From CAJBVG01 sp943371235 (GTDB lineage Bacteria > Bacteroidota > Bacteroidia > Sphingobacteriales > Sphingobacteriaceae): DNA of 64,000 bases. Each line of letters opens with the position of its first letter. Within the stretch, counting starts at the first letter, position 1. The notes below the pieces were generated by a model, which was not told the origin of the DNA, did not search any database, and saw only the letters and a list, made by a program, of their open reading frames with translations. The position numbers were made by a program, and so were the translations under genes. Location of the stretch: the NCBI GenBank assembly GCA_943371235.1, contig CALRTZ010000004.1, forward strand, positions 1 to 64,000. Reading direction: 5' to 3'. Below, in pieces: positions 53,564 through 62,119 of this stretch.

Positions 53564-54312
53564 TACTCCAACAAATCATCATACACATATTGATAACTTG
53601 TTTGTTTTATAAGTTTAGTGTTTGCCACCCATCTTAATTGCTCATTTTCCACTTCGTTAAATTCTGGCGATGTTAAGTTAAATTTCTCACAGACCTTGCT
53701 GTAAAATTCTTTACGAGTAGGGTGTGCAGATGAACATACATTATAAACTCCTTCTAAATTTTTCTCAATACACAATTCAATAATATTTATCACATCTTGT
53801 TGATGAACTAAATTAATTTTTTGATTGGCATTTGGTAAATCTTTTCTTCCACTTAAAAATTTAGCAGGATTTCTATTGGGTCCAACTAAACCGGAAAGTC
53901 TTAATACAACTGCGTTTGGTAAGGTTTCTAAAAACAAATTAGAAACTTCAAAATGTTTATTTGTATGTAGATGTTCCCTTAAATCTTGCTGCTCCTTTAA
54001 CTCTCCTTGGCAAGCGTTGTAGACAGAAGTTGTAGAAATGAATATAATTTTTTTTACTTGAAGATGTTTTAGTTCGGTAAATAATTTTTGAAACTTATCT
54101 AGCTCTATTTCTTTGCTTGCAATAGAAATCAACATGTAATCGGCTTGCGCTTCTTTGGGAAAGTCATCTCCCAACTCCCATTTATAGGTTTTAATAGTAG
54201 ATAGTTGAGTAGGCATCCTCTTTGTACCCTTTACTTCATACCCTTTGGCTATAAAATAATGTGCACAAGCCTCGCCTAGCCAGCCTAAACCAATTATAGT
54301 AATGGATTTCAT
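53536..54312 (-). CDS. NAD(P)-binding epimerase/dehydratase-like protein
   Basis: 258 residues of the extended SDR type, small. The N-terminal nucleotide-binding loop is IIGLGWLGEACAHYF. FISTTSVYNACQGELKE contains the Ser/Tyr region, and VVLRLSGLVGPNRNPAKFLSGRKDLPN, NLVHQQDVI and YNVCSSAHPTRKEF match YeeZ-like and NAD-dependent epimerase proteins. The substrate is unknown. It starts exactly where rpoN ends (54312/54313), so the two are translationally coupled. Confidence 0.85.
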   Translation of the reverse strand: MKSITIIGLGWLGEACAHYFIAKGYEVKGTKRMPTQLSTIKTYKWELGDDFPKEAQADYMLISIASKEIELDKFQKLFTELKHLQVKKIIFISTTSVYNACQGELKEQQDLREHLHTNKHFEVSNLFLETLPNAVVLRLSGLVGPNRNPAKFLSGRKDLPNANQKINLVHQQDVINIIELCIEKNLEGVYNVCSSAHPTRKEFYSKVCEKFNLTSPEFNEVENEQLRWVANTKLIKQTSYQYVYDDLLEYYLSSEARA

Positions 54313-55785
54313 TTAAAGTTCTTTGCGTAATCGAGCAACAGGAATATTTAGTTGTTCTCTATATTTTGCTACGGTTCTACGGGCAATGTTATATCCGTTT
54401 TCTTTTAGAATTTCCGCTAATTTTTCATCTGCTAGCGGATGTTTCTTATCTTCATTACCAATGCATTCTTCCAAAATCTTTTTCACTTCTCTGTTAGAAA
54501 CTTCTTCCCCACCTTCCATTTGTATACCTTCAGAAAAAAATGATTTTAATAAAAAGGTGCCAAATTCAGTTTGAACATACTTACTATTCGCCACACGTGA
54601 AACTGTTGAAATATCCATCTGCACTTGGTCTGCAATGTCTTTCAAAATCATAGGTCTCAGTTTACGCTCATCGCCAGTTAAAAAATAATCGTACTGATAA
54701 TGCATAATGGCATTCATGGTTTTTATTAAAGTTTGCTGACGTTGTTTAATCGCATCAATAAACCATTTTGCAGAATCAAGTTTTTGTTTCACAAACTGAA
54801 CTGCTTCTTTCAATTTTTTATCTTTTTCAACAGCTTTGTCATACGTTTGAAACATCTCTTGATATGACCTGCTTACACGCAACTCGGGAGCATTTTTTGA
54901 ATTCAATGTTAGTATTAAAAACTGATCGTTTTTATTAATGATAAAGTCTGGAATTACTTGTAATTGCTTAGAATTATCAGCAAAAGAATTACCAGGTTTT
55001 GGGTTTAACTTTAAGATATCTTGAACAGCAGCTTTTAATTCTTCAGAAGTAATAGACATACTTCTCTCCAATTTGTCGTAATGTTTTTTGGTAAACTCGT
55101 CTAAATAATCCCTAACAATTAATATTGCATTTTTTACATTTTTAGAACTTTGGTCTTTGCGTTTTAGTTGTAATAATAAACACTCTTGCAAATCTCTTGC
55201 CCCTACTCCTGCAGGGTCAAAGCTTTGTATAATTTCTAAAAGATGTAAAATCTCCTGTTCATTGGTAAATATATTTTGAGAGAACGCTAAATCATCTACC
55301 AATGCTGTAATTGGTCGTCGTAAATATCCATCATCATCTAAGCTCCCTAGTATTTGCTGTGCTACCATAAATTCATGGTCGCCCATTACGCACATGGTTA
55401 ACTGAGCTTGTAACATTTCGTGGAATGAAGAAGATACTGCAATAGGCATTTCCTTTTTTTCTTCATCGTCAGAATCATTATCCTGCATCATTCTATAACC
55501 ATCATCCTGATCGTCGTCTTGCAAATAATCATCTATGTTAAACTCGTCTTGCTGCTCATTCGCTTCTTCCTTTACATCATTTGGTTGATCATCGTCGAGT
55601 GTTGAGTATTCAGATATTTCTTCAGCATTTGATAAGCTTCCGTCTTCTAAGGCAGGATTTTCTTCGAGCTCCTCTTTAATCCGAGAATCGAGCATAACAG
55701 TAGGTATCTGCAGCAATTTTATGAATTGTATTTGCTGAGGGGATAACTTTTGTAGTAGTTTCTGTTGTAAACTCTGCTTTAACAT
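54313..55785 (-). CDS. rpoN: RNA polymerase sigma-54 factor
   Basis: 490 residues from MLKQSLQQKLLQKLSPQQIQFIKLLQIP; a longer ATG-start form would add 24 non-family residues. The Gln-rich activator-binding region I, a very acidic region II (about residues 55-130), core-binding and HTH domains, and the C-terminal RpoN box ARRTVAKYREQL are all present. It directs polymerase to -24/-12 promoters and needs AAA+ activators, which are not in this window. It is divergent from asnS. Confidence 0.97.
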   Translation of the reverse strand: MLKQSLQQKLLQKLSPQQIQFIKLLQIPTVMLDSRIKEELEENPALEDGSLSNAEEISEYSTLDDDQPNDVKEEANEQQDEFNIDDYLQDDDQDDGYRMMQDNDSDDEEKKEMPIAVSSSFHEMLQAQLTMCVMGDHEFMVAQQILGSLDDDGYLRRPITALVDDLAFSQNIFTNEQEILHLLEIIQSFDPAGVGARDLQECLLLQLKRKDQSSKNVKNAILIVRDYLDEFTKKHYDKLERSMSITSEELKAAVQDILKLNPKPGNSFADNSKQLQVIPDFIINKNDQFLILTLNSKNAPELRVSRSYQEMFQTYDKAVEKDKKLKEAVQFVKQKLDSAKWFIDAIKQRQQTLIKTMNAIMHYQYDYFLTGDERKLRPMILKDIADQVQMDISTVSRVANSKYVQTEFGTFLLKSFFSEGIQMEGGEEVSNREVKKILEECIGNEDKKHPLADEKLAEILKENGYNIARRTVAKYREQLNIPVARLRKEL

Positions 55786-55868
55786 ACTTTTTATTCGCTC
55801 GAAAATACAATAAAAAAAAAGAAAAAACACTATTTTTGGAAACTCTAAAAGAGACAAATGAGATTCTT

Positions 55869-57383
55869 ATGACATATATTAAAGATTTAAAAAGCGAAGA
55901 AGGTAAAGTTGTTAGTCTAAACGGTTGGGTATCAAATAAACGTACAGGCAAAGGGCTTGTGTTTATAATTTTACGTGATGGTACTGGGCTTTGCCAATGT
56001 GTAGTTACAGAAGAATCTATCGACGCAAATTTATTTCAAATTGCAGATAAATTAAGTTTAGAAAGTTCGGTAAAAATTACAGGAACTGTTCGTAAAGATG
56101 AACGCCAAGTAGGTGGTTATGAGTTACAAGCAACCGATTTAAGTGTATACCACATCGCTGAGGAATATCCTATTTCTAAAAAAGCACACGGTATAGAATT
56201 TCTAATGGACAATCGCCATTTATGGTTGCGTTCTCGCAGGCAATGGGCAATTATGAAAATTAGAAATACCATTTCATTTGCTATTCATAAATTTTTCCAA
56301 GAGAATGATTTCGTACAAATGGATGCGCCAATATTTACTGGCAATGCTTGTGAAGGTACCACCAATTTGTTCGAAACAGATTTCTACGATGCACCTGCCT
56401 ATTTATCGCAATCGGGTCAGTTATACGGCGAAGCTATGGCCATGGCAATGGGTAAAATTTATACGTTCGGACCAACCTTCCGTGCTGAAAAATCGAAAAC
56501 TCGTAGGCATTTATCTGAGTTTTGGATGATAGAACCAGAAATGGCATTCTATGATTTAGATATGAACATGGATTTAATTGAGAAATTCTTGAGATATGTT
56601 GTTTCAGATGTATTAAAAAACTGTGAAGAAGAACTAGCTATTATTGAAAGAGATACTACCATCTTAAAAAACATTACAGAAGTGTTCCCTCGTTTACCTT
56701 ATGATGAAGCTGTAAGGATTATTAAAGGAGAGCAAGACGTAAACGGCAAAAACTCCATTAAAACCTTAGAAGCAGATTTAGCAAAAGTACAAGGAAGAAT
56801 TGCGGAGATTGAGGCCGATATAAAAGAACGTGAAGATAAAATCGCAACTTCAGGAATGAAAAAAGGAGAAGTAAACTTCAACGTAAATAAAATTGCTGAT
56901 TTAAGAGATGAATTAAGAGATTGTGAGGAAGATGCTCGCAACATCCCACAATGGTTAGACTCTGCAAGAAACTTTAAATATGGCGAAGACTTTGGAGGAT
57001 CGGATGAAACTGTATTAACCAGATTATTTGAAACTCCTATTATGGTTTATAACTGGCCACACGAAGTAAAAGCATTTTACTTAAAACGTGCAGACGATAG
57101 TAGATTTGCGAAAGGTGTAGATGTGTTGGCTCCAGAAGGTTATGGAGAAATTGTAGGAGGTGGAGAACGTGAAACTGATAAAGATTTATTAATCGCGAAA
57201 ATTAACGAACACGAATTGCCTATGGAAGCTTTTGAGTGGTACTTAGATTTGCGTAGATATGGAAGTGTACCACACGCAGGTTTTGGCTTAGGTTTAGAAC
57301 GTTTAGTAGCATGGGTTTGTAAACTTCCACACGTAAGAGAAACCATTCCTTTTCCAAGAATGTACGGCAGACTATTGCCATAA
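55869..57383 (+). CDS. asnS: Asparaginyl-tRNA synthetase with coiled-coil insertion
   Basis: 504 residues from MTYIKDLKSEEGKVVSLNGWVSNKRTGKG, as an OB anticodon-binding domain requires. Class II motifs are seen in SQSGQLYGEAMAMAMGKIYTFGPTFRAEKSKTRRHLSEFWMIEPE and, at the C-terminus, GFGLGLERLVAWV. E. coli AsnRS has 466 residues. The difference is mainly a segment at about residues 290-358, rich in Glu, Lys and Leu and predicted to be a coiled coil, between YDEAVRII and IPQWLDSARNF. A TATTTTTG element is at 55831-55838. It is divergent from rpoN. Confidence 0.95.
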   Translation: MTYIKDLKSEEGKVVSLNGWVSNKRTGKGLVFIILRDGTGLCQCVVTEESIDANLFQIADKLSLESSVKITGTVRKDERQVGGYELQATDLSVYHIAEEYPISKKAHGIEFLMDNRHLWLRSRRQWAIMKIRNTISFAIHKFFQENDFVQMDAPIFTGNACEGTTNLFETDFYDAPAYLSQSGQLYGEAMAMAMGKIYTFGPTFRAEKSKTRRHLSEFWMIEPEMAFYDLDMNMDLIEKFLRYVVSDVLKNCEEELAIIERDTTILKNITEVFPRLPYDEAVRIIKGEQDVNGKNSIKTLEADLAKVQGRIAEIEADIKEREDKIATSGMKKGEVNFNVNKIADLRDELRDCEEDARNIPQWLDSARNFKYGEDFGGSDETVLTRLFETPIMVYNWPHEVKAFYLKRADDSRFAKGVDVLAPEGYGEIVGGGERETDKDLLIAKINEHELPMEAFEWYLDLRRYGSVPHAGFGLGLERLVAWVCKLPHVRETIPFPRMYGRLLP

Positions 57384-57427
57384 TAAATATTTCCTATTAT
57401 ATTTAGTTCGAACCAAAACTAAATATA

Positions 57428-57748
57428 ATGGGAATTTTTACAGAATTTAAAACATTTGTTTCCAGAGGAAACGCTGTTGAACTAGCTATCGGAGTTGTAA
57501 TAGGTGCTGCTTTTCAAAAGGTAGTCGACTCAATTGTAAACGATATTATTATGCCTCCAATTGGTTACCTTATTGGAAAAGTTGAGTTTAAAGATTTAAA
57601 ACTCAAACTTGGCGAAGTAGTTACCATAAACTATGGTAGTTTTATCCAAACTTTAATTCAATTTACCATTATTGCCTTTACTATTTTCTTAGTAGTAAAA
57701 CTCCTCAATAGAATGAGAGAGAAAGAAGCATTGGTGAAGTTGCCTTAA
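57428..57748 (+). CDS. mscL: Large-conductance mechanosensitive channel MscL, C-terminally short
   Basis: 106 residues. The N-terminal amphipathic helix (MGIFTEFKTFVSRGNAVELAIGVVIGAAFQKVVDSIVNDIIMPPIGYLIG) and TM1 are typical. TM2 (TLIQFTIIAFTIFLVVKLLNRM) is present. E. coli MscL has 136 residues; the cytoplasmic C-terminal helix bundle is missing here, as the protein ends MREKEALVKLP. It opens to release solutes under membrane tension. The gene is immediately followed by a GTACAGT heptamer array, so the tail may have been lost with the insertion of that array. The channel core looks functional. Confidence 0.93.
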   Translation: MGIFTEFKTFVSRGNAVELAIGVVIGAAFQKVVDSIVNDIIMPPIGYLIGKVEFKDLKLKLGEVVTINYGSFIQTLIQFTIIAFTIFLVVKLLNRMREKEALVKLP

Positions 57749-57749
57749 G

Positions 57750-57793
57750 GCAGTGTACAGTGTACAGTGTACATTGTACACTGTACTTTGTAT
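57750..57793 (+). repeat. Heptamer array GTACAGT, partly palindromic
   Basis: Six units GTACAGT/GTACATT/GTACACT/GTACTTT. Bases 57762-57772 (GTACAGTGTAC) and 57776-57786 (GTACACTGTAC) form a perfect 11-bp inverted repeat with a 3-nt loop. The array begins two bases after the mscL stop. Confidence 0.85.
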
Positions 57794-57799
57794 AGGAAA

Positions 57800-57837
57800 A
57801 TAAGAATTAAGAATTAAGAAATAAGAATTAAGAAATG
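57800..57837 (+). repeat. Heptamer array AGAATTA/AGAAATA running into a start codon
   Basis: Five units AGAATTA, AGAATTA, AGAAATA, AGAATTA, AGAAATG. The last unit contains the ATG of the DUF3078 gene. Confidence 0.8.
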
Positions 57838-58725
57838 AAAAGAAATTTATATGTTGTTGCTGCAATCATTATGCTTGCAAGTAATTCCTTTGCACAAAGC
57901 GATACTAGCACATGGAAGAAAGGCGGACTAAGCTCTGTAGGGCTCAGCCAGTCGTCGTTTACCAATTGGGCTGCAGGTGGTATTAGTAATACGAACATCA
58001 CCTCTCTCATCAGTTTATATGCTAACCAAAAATTGCAGAACAGTACTTGGGAAAACAACTTAGACCTTGGTTTTGGAACTCAAAAAATAGAAAGTGCCGA
58101 TTTCAGAAAGAGTGAAGATAGAATAGAGCTAAACAGTAAATACGGACGAAAAATAAATGATAAGTTAAATTATTCAACCTTATTAAATTTTAGGTCGCAG
58201 TTTGCTCAGGGTTTTAACTACACAGATACAAGTGTAATTTACGTATCTAACATCATGGCACCTTCCTTTACAACCATTTCTGCCGGTGTTGATTACCGAC
58301 CATTAGAAGGCTTGAGTATTTATTTCTCGCCAGTTACAGGTAAAATAACTACAGTGCTCGACGATCAATTGTCGAATCAAGGAGCATATGGAGTAGATAC
58401 AGGTAAAAAGGTACGATTTGAGTTTGGAGCATTGGCTTCTGTTAAATATCAAAAAATATTTAAAAACAATATTCAATTAAAGTCTAAACTCGACTTGTTT
58501 GGTAACTTTGAAGACTTCCAGGCCATTGATGTTAACTGGGAAAACATATTTGCTTATCAGATATCAAAGTTGCTTTCAGTATCGCTTACCTCTACTTTAT
58601 TGTACGATCAAGACATCTTAATTGTAAAACAAGTGGAAGAAAGCCCAGGGGTATTTATTGAAGAAAACAAGCCTAGAATACAGTTTAAGCAGGTTTTTGC
58701 ATTAGGTCTTACTTATAAATTCTAG
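57835..58725 (+). CDS. DUF3078 family exported protein
   Basis: 296 residues with a signal peptide (MKRNLYVVAAIIMLASNSFAQ). The family hallmark follows at once: TSTWKKGGLSSVGLSQSSFTNWAAGGISNTNITSLISLYANQKLQNSTWENNLDLGFGTQ. The remainder alternates beta strands, ending in an aromatic LGLTYKF typical of outer-membrane beta barrels. It is probably an outer-membrane barrel of unknown role. It starts inside an AGAATTA array, so it has no independent leader sequence. Confidence 0.88.
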   Translation: MKRNLYVVAAIIMLASNSFAQSDTSTWKKGGLSSVGLSQSSFTNWAAGGISNTNITSLISLYANQKLQNSTWENNLDLGFGTQKIESADFRKSEDRIELNSKYGRKINDKLNYSTLLNFRSQFAQGFNYTDTSVIYVSNIMAPSFTTISAGVDYRPLEGLSIYFSPVTGKITTVLDDQLSNQGAYGVDTGKKVRFEFGALASVKYQKIFKNNIQLKSKLDLFGNFEDFQAIDVNWENIFAYQISKLLSVSLTSTLLYDQDILIVKQVEESPGVFIEENKPRIQFKQVFALGLTYKF

Positions 58726-58740
58726 TATTTTAAATTAAAA

Positions 58741-58771
58741 TTGCATTCTACGCTTAGCTTACCTATATTTG
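58741..58771 (+). promoter_or_regulatory. Sigma-A promoter of the rpmH operon
   Basis: TTG (58741-58743), 20 bases, then TATATTTG (58764-58771), a full -7 consensus. The rpmH ATG is 27 bp downstream. Confidence 0.65.
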
Positions 58772-58798
58772 CATCCTTGTTTTAAGAAATAAAAAGAA

Positions 58799-58957
58799 AT
58801 GAAACGTACATTCCAACCATCGCAAAGAAAGAGAAGAAATAAGCACGGATTCAGAGAAAGAATGTCTTCTGCAAACGGTCGTCGTGTTTTAGCTTCTAGA
58901 AGAGCAAAAGGCAGAAAAAGATTAACTGTATCTGACGAGAAAAAACATAAACGCTAG
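58799..58957 (+). CDS. rpmH: 50S ribosomal protein L34
   Basis: 52 residues: MKRTFQPSQRKRRNKHGFRERM followed by SSANGRRVLASRRAKGRKRLTVSDEKKHKR. This is the complete L34 signature, with the C-terminal extension usual in Bacteroidota. It is too short for many gene finders. It is the first gene of the rpmH-rnpA-yidD cluster and sits under a consensus promoter. Confidence 0.97.
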   Translation: MKRTFQPSQRKRRNKHGFRERMSSANGRRVLASRRAKGRKRLTVSDEKKHKR

Positions 58958-59020
58958 TCTTCTGGTGGGTGTTTTTGATTGTGGGCTATTTAATTACATT
59001 CCATAATCATACCGAAACCG

Positions 59021-59401
59021 ATGAAAAAATACTACTTTAACAAAGAAGAACGCTTGTGCAGTATAAAGCTTATTGAAGAGCTTTATAGCCAAGGTTCTTC
59101 TTTTGTTTTATATCCCTTTCGGTTTGTATTTAAAGAAATACCAAGCCAAACTCCACCTATACAAATAGTTATAAGTGTACCCAAGCGTAAATTCAAAAAA
59201 GCGGTTGATCGTAATAAAATCAAAAGGCAGGTTCGTGAGGTGTACCGCCATTCAAAAGAAGACAGCCTTTACCCATCGTTAATTGAAAAGGGTAAAAGTT
59301 TGCACTTATTACTCATTTTTACGGGTAACGAAATAATTACTACTTCAAGCATCAGAAAAAAACTAAATTTAGGACTAGAACGTTTATTAACTAAATTATA
59401 A
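59021..59401 (+). CDS. rnpA: Ribonuclease P protein component
   Basis: 126 residues. The conserved RNR-like motif is seen as RKFKKAVDRNKIKRQVREVYR near residue 65, and the N-terminal KEERLCSIKLIEELYSQGSSF fits. It pairs with the RNase P RNA to process tRNA 5' ends. It follows rpmH, as in most bacteria, and is one base from yidD. Confidence 0.95.
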   Translation: MKKYYFNKEERLCSIKLIEELYSQGSSFVLYPFRFVFKEIPSQTPPIQIVISVPKRKFKKAVDRNKIKRQVREVYRHSKEDSLYPSLIEKGKSLHLLLIFTGNEIITTSSIRKKLNLGLERLLTKL

Positions 59402-59402
59402 A

Positions 59403-59615
59403 ATGTTTGCATTTTTATTCACCCTATTTATTCGTGTTTATCAACGAATAATATCGCCAATATTACCAAATGCTTGTAGGTATACTCCTACTTGCTCCGA
59501 ATACGGGGTACAAGCAATAAAGAAATATGGACCATGGAAAGGTGGATGGATTGCAGTAAAAAGAATAGCGAGATGTGGCCCTTGGGGAGGGCATGGTTAT
59601 GATCCTTTAGACTAA
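59403..59615 (+). CDS. yidD: Membrane protein insertion efficiency factor YidD
   Basis: 70 residues. The family signature RVYQRIISPILPNACRYTPTCSEYGVQAIKKYGPWKGGWIAVKRIARCGPWGGHGYDP is complete, with the Cys pairs CRYTPTC and RCGPWGGHG. It helps insertion of inner-membrane proteins. YidC usually follows in this cluster but is absent here, replaced by a ctpA-type peptidase gene whose ATG overlaps the yidD stop. Confidence 0.96.
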   Translation: MFAFLFTLFIRVYQRIISPILPNACRYTPTCSEYGVQAIKKYGPWKGGWIAVKRIARCGPWGGHGYDPLD

Positions 59616-61288
59616 TGAAAATGACACGTACACGAAAAATTGTAATCGGCTTAGGTATATTACTTGGCTCACTTAGCTCTTTAGCTTTTGTTGATAATTA
59701 CTTCGAAATTTCTAAAAACTTAGAAATATTTACTTCCACTTATAAAGAGTTGAATTCGAATTATGTTGACGATGTAGATGCGGCAAAGCTTATGCGTACA
59801 GGCATTGAAGCCATGGTAGAATCATTAGATCCATACACAAATTATATATCGGAATCTGAAATTGAAGATTACAGATTTATGACAACCGGACAATACGGTG
59901 GTGTGGGTGCTAGTATTTTTCAGCGCGATAAAAACATATACATTCGAGAAACATACGAAGGTTTTGCGGCACAAAAAGCTGGCTTACTACCGGGTGATAT
60001 GTTAGTAGAAATTGATGGTAAAGCTTTATTCGGAAAAAATAATAATGAAGTAAGTAAATTTTTAAAAGGGCAAGCGGGTACTGAGTTAGCTATATTAATT
60101 AAACGAGAAGGCATAGAAAAACCGTTTAAAGTAGTGTTAAAAAGAGAAGATATTCAAATTAATAATGTTCCCTATTATGGAATGATAAACGAAGAAATCG
60201 GTATTATTCAATTAAAAGGCTTTACACAAAATGCAGGTAGAGAAGTAAAACAAGCGTTAACAGAATTAAAAAAGAATCCTAATTTAAAAGGCGTAATATT
60301 AGATGTACGTGGTAACCCAGGAGGCTTATTACACGAGGCTGTAGACATATCAAACATATTCGTAAATAAAGGCGAATTAGCAGTTGATACACGTGGTAAA
60401 AACAAAGATGCCAATAAAAAATATTTTACGATTAACGATCCATTAGATGCAAACATACCATTAGCAGTACTAACAAACAGCAGCTCGGCATCAGCATCAG
60501 AAATTGTTTCGGGTGTGGTGCAAGACTTAGATCGCGGTGTGATAGTAGGCCAACGTACTTTTGGTAAAGGCTTAGTGCAAGTAACACGACCATTGAGTTA
60601 CAACGCCCAATTAAAAATAACAACAGCAAAATATTACATCCCAAGTGGCAGATGCATACAAGCCCTGGATTATTCGAATAGAAACGAAGATGGTTCTGTT
60701 GGTAAAGTTGCCGATTCATTAATTAAAGAATTTAAAACGAAGTCGGGACGTAAAGTATACGACGGAGGCGGAGTTGCACCAGATTTAGCGGTAGATGTAC
60801 AAACTTATTCAATTGTTACACAAACTTTGCTCAGCAAAAACATCATTTTCGATTATGTAAATGCGTATGTAGCAAAACATCCCTCAGCACCTTCACTCCA
60901 ATCATTTAGTTTAACTAAAGCAGATTATGAAGATTTTATAAATTACGTAAAATCAAAAGATTTCGACTACAAAACGAAAAGTGAAAAAATGCTAGATGAT
61001 TATAAAGAGGCGGCTGTTTCAGAGAAATATTACGATGCTATTAAAGCGGATTTAGAATTGCTTAAAACGAAATTATTACACGATAAAAATGCCGATTTAG
61101 TAAAATTTGAACCAGAAATAAAAGAAATTTTGGAAGAAGAAATTGCTTCTAGGTATTATTATCAAAAAGGAAGAATTCAGCAATCACTGAAAAACGATTT
61201 AGAAGTAAAAAAAGCGATAGAAGTGCTTTCTAATAAAACCATGTATACAAACATTTTAAAAGGCAAAGAATTGTCGAATAAAAACTAA
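59615..61288 (+). CDS. C-terminal processing peptidase (S41, CtpA-like)
   Basis: 557 residues. A hydrophobic N-terminal segment (IVIGLGILLGSLSSLAFV) is followed by a PDZ domain (about residues 88-170, GFAAQKAGLLPGDMLVEIDGKAL). The S41 catalytic core has the Ser in NSSSASASEIVSGV (near residue 293) and the Lys in GQRTFGKGLVQV (near residue 317). The C-terminal helical region (about residues 410-557) is longer than in E. coli Prc-type minimal forms. It cleaves C-termini of exported proteins. It overlaps yidD by one base. Confidence 0.95.
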   Translation: MKMTRTRKIVIGLGILLGSLSSLAFVDNYFEISKNLEIFTSTYKELNSNYVDDVDAAKLMRTGIEAMVESLDPYTNYISESEIEDYRFMTTGQYGGVGASIFQRDKNIYIRETYEGFAAQKAGLLPGDMLVEIDGKALFGKNNNEVSKFLKGQAGTELAILIKREGIEKPFKVVLKREDIQINNVPYYGMINEEIGIIQLKGFTQNAGREVKQALTELKKNPNLKGVILDVRGNPGGLLHEAVDISNIFVNKGELAVDTRGKNKDANKKYFTINDPLDANIPLAVLTNSSSASASEIVSGVVQDLDRGVIVGQRTFGKGLVQVTRPLSYNAQLKITTAKYYIPSGRCIQALDYSNRNEDGSVGKVADSLIKEFKTKSGRKVYDGGGVAPDLAVDVQTYSIVTQTLLSKNIIFDYVNAYVAKHPSAPSLQSFSLTKADYEDFINYVKSKDFDYKTKSEKMLDDYKEAAVSEKYYDAIKADLELLKTKLLHDKNADLVKFEPEIKEILEEEIASRYYYQKGRIQQSLKNDLEVKKAIEVLSNKTMYTNILKGKELSNKN

Positions 61289-61306
61289 ATTTTTGGAATC
61301 TAAAAA

Positions 61307-62119
61307 ATGTTGAATTCCTTATACGAAATAATTATTCTACTACTATTAGGTGGCCTAGGTGGTTTATTAGCAGGCTTACTAGGTATTGGTGGTGGAGTAA
61401 TTTATGTATTAATATTTAATTATTACCTGCACAAATTAGGTATTCCAGATTCCATAATTGTACCATCAATTATCGCGAATTCTATGTTTGCGATATTATT
61501 TGCAGGTGTTAGTGGGACTTATAAACAATGGAAAAATAAAAATTTCTTTCCCAATGAAATGATAATTGCAGGATTAGCAGCTGCAGTTAGTTCAATCTCA
61601 TTTTCATACATGATAAGCAAAGGCACATGGTATACCAAAGAGAGTTTTAGCATTTTTTTCATTGTACTATTAGTCTCTATTGCGTTAAGAATATTTACAC
61701 AACGTAAAAAGGTAGAGCAAGAAAATTCACAAAACCCAAATATGTTATCGCTTAGTATTACTGGATTAATTTCTGGTACCATAGCTGCTTTTTCGGGGAT
61801 TGGTGGAGGAGTAATAATAGTGCCCATACTTACAGATATAATAAAATTGCCCATTAAAAAAGCGACCTCTATTTCATTGGGCGTAATTAGCATTATGGCT
61901 CTATTTACCTCTCTTTATCATGCAATGACCAGTGTTGCAAGTGGAGGAACGAGTTCGTTATTAGTATTTTCACTCGCAATACCAGTAGCAATTGGAAGTT
62001 TAATAGCGGCGCCAATTGGTGTACAATTAGCAAATAAATTAAAACCATCACAAATTCGAATTGTGTTATTTTTGTTTTTAGTTTCTGTAATTATAAAAAT
62101 GATTTTTAATATAAGCTGA
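61307..62119 (+). CDS. TSUP-family transporter (sulfite exporter TauE/SafE-like)
   Basis: 270 residues, about eight hydrophobic segments in two homologous halves. Each half begins with a Gly-rich motif (GGLGGLLAGLLGIGGGVIYV; GLISGTIAAFSGIGGGVIIVP). The family moves sulfur- or carbon-containing anions across the inner membrane; the substrate is unknown. It is 18 bp after the peptidase gene and shares one base with tsaB. Confidence 0.92.
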   Translation: MLNSLYEIIILLLLGGLGGLLAGLLGIGGGVIYVLIFNYYLHKLGIPDSIIVPSIIANSMFAILFAGVSGTYKQWKNKNFFPNEMIIAGLAAAVSSISFSYMISKGTWYTKESFSIFFIVLLVSIALRIFTQRKKVEQENSQNPNMLSLSITGLISGTIAAFSGIGGGVIIVPILTDIIKLPIKKATSISLGVISIMALFTSLYHAMTSVASGGTSSLLVFSLAIPVAIGSLIAAPIGVQLANKLKPSQIRIVLFLFLVSVIIKMIFNIS

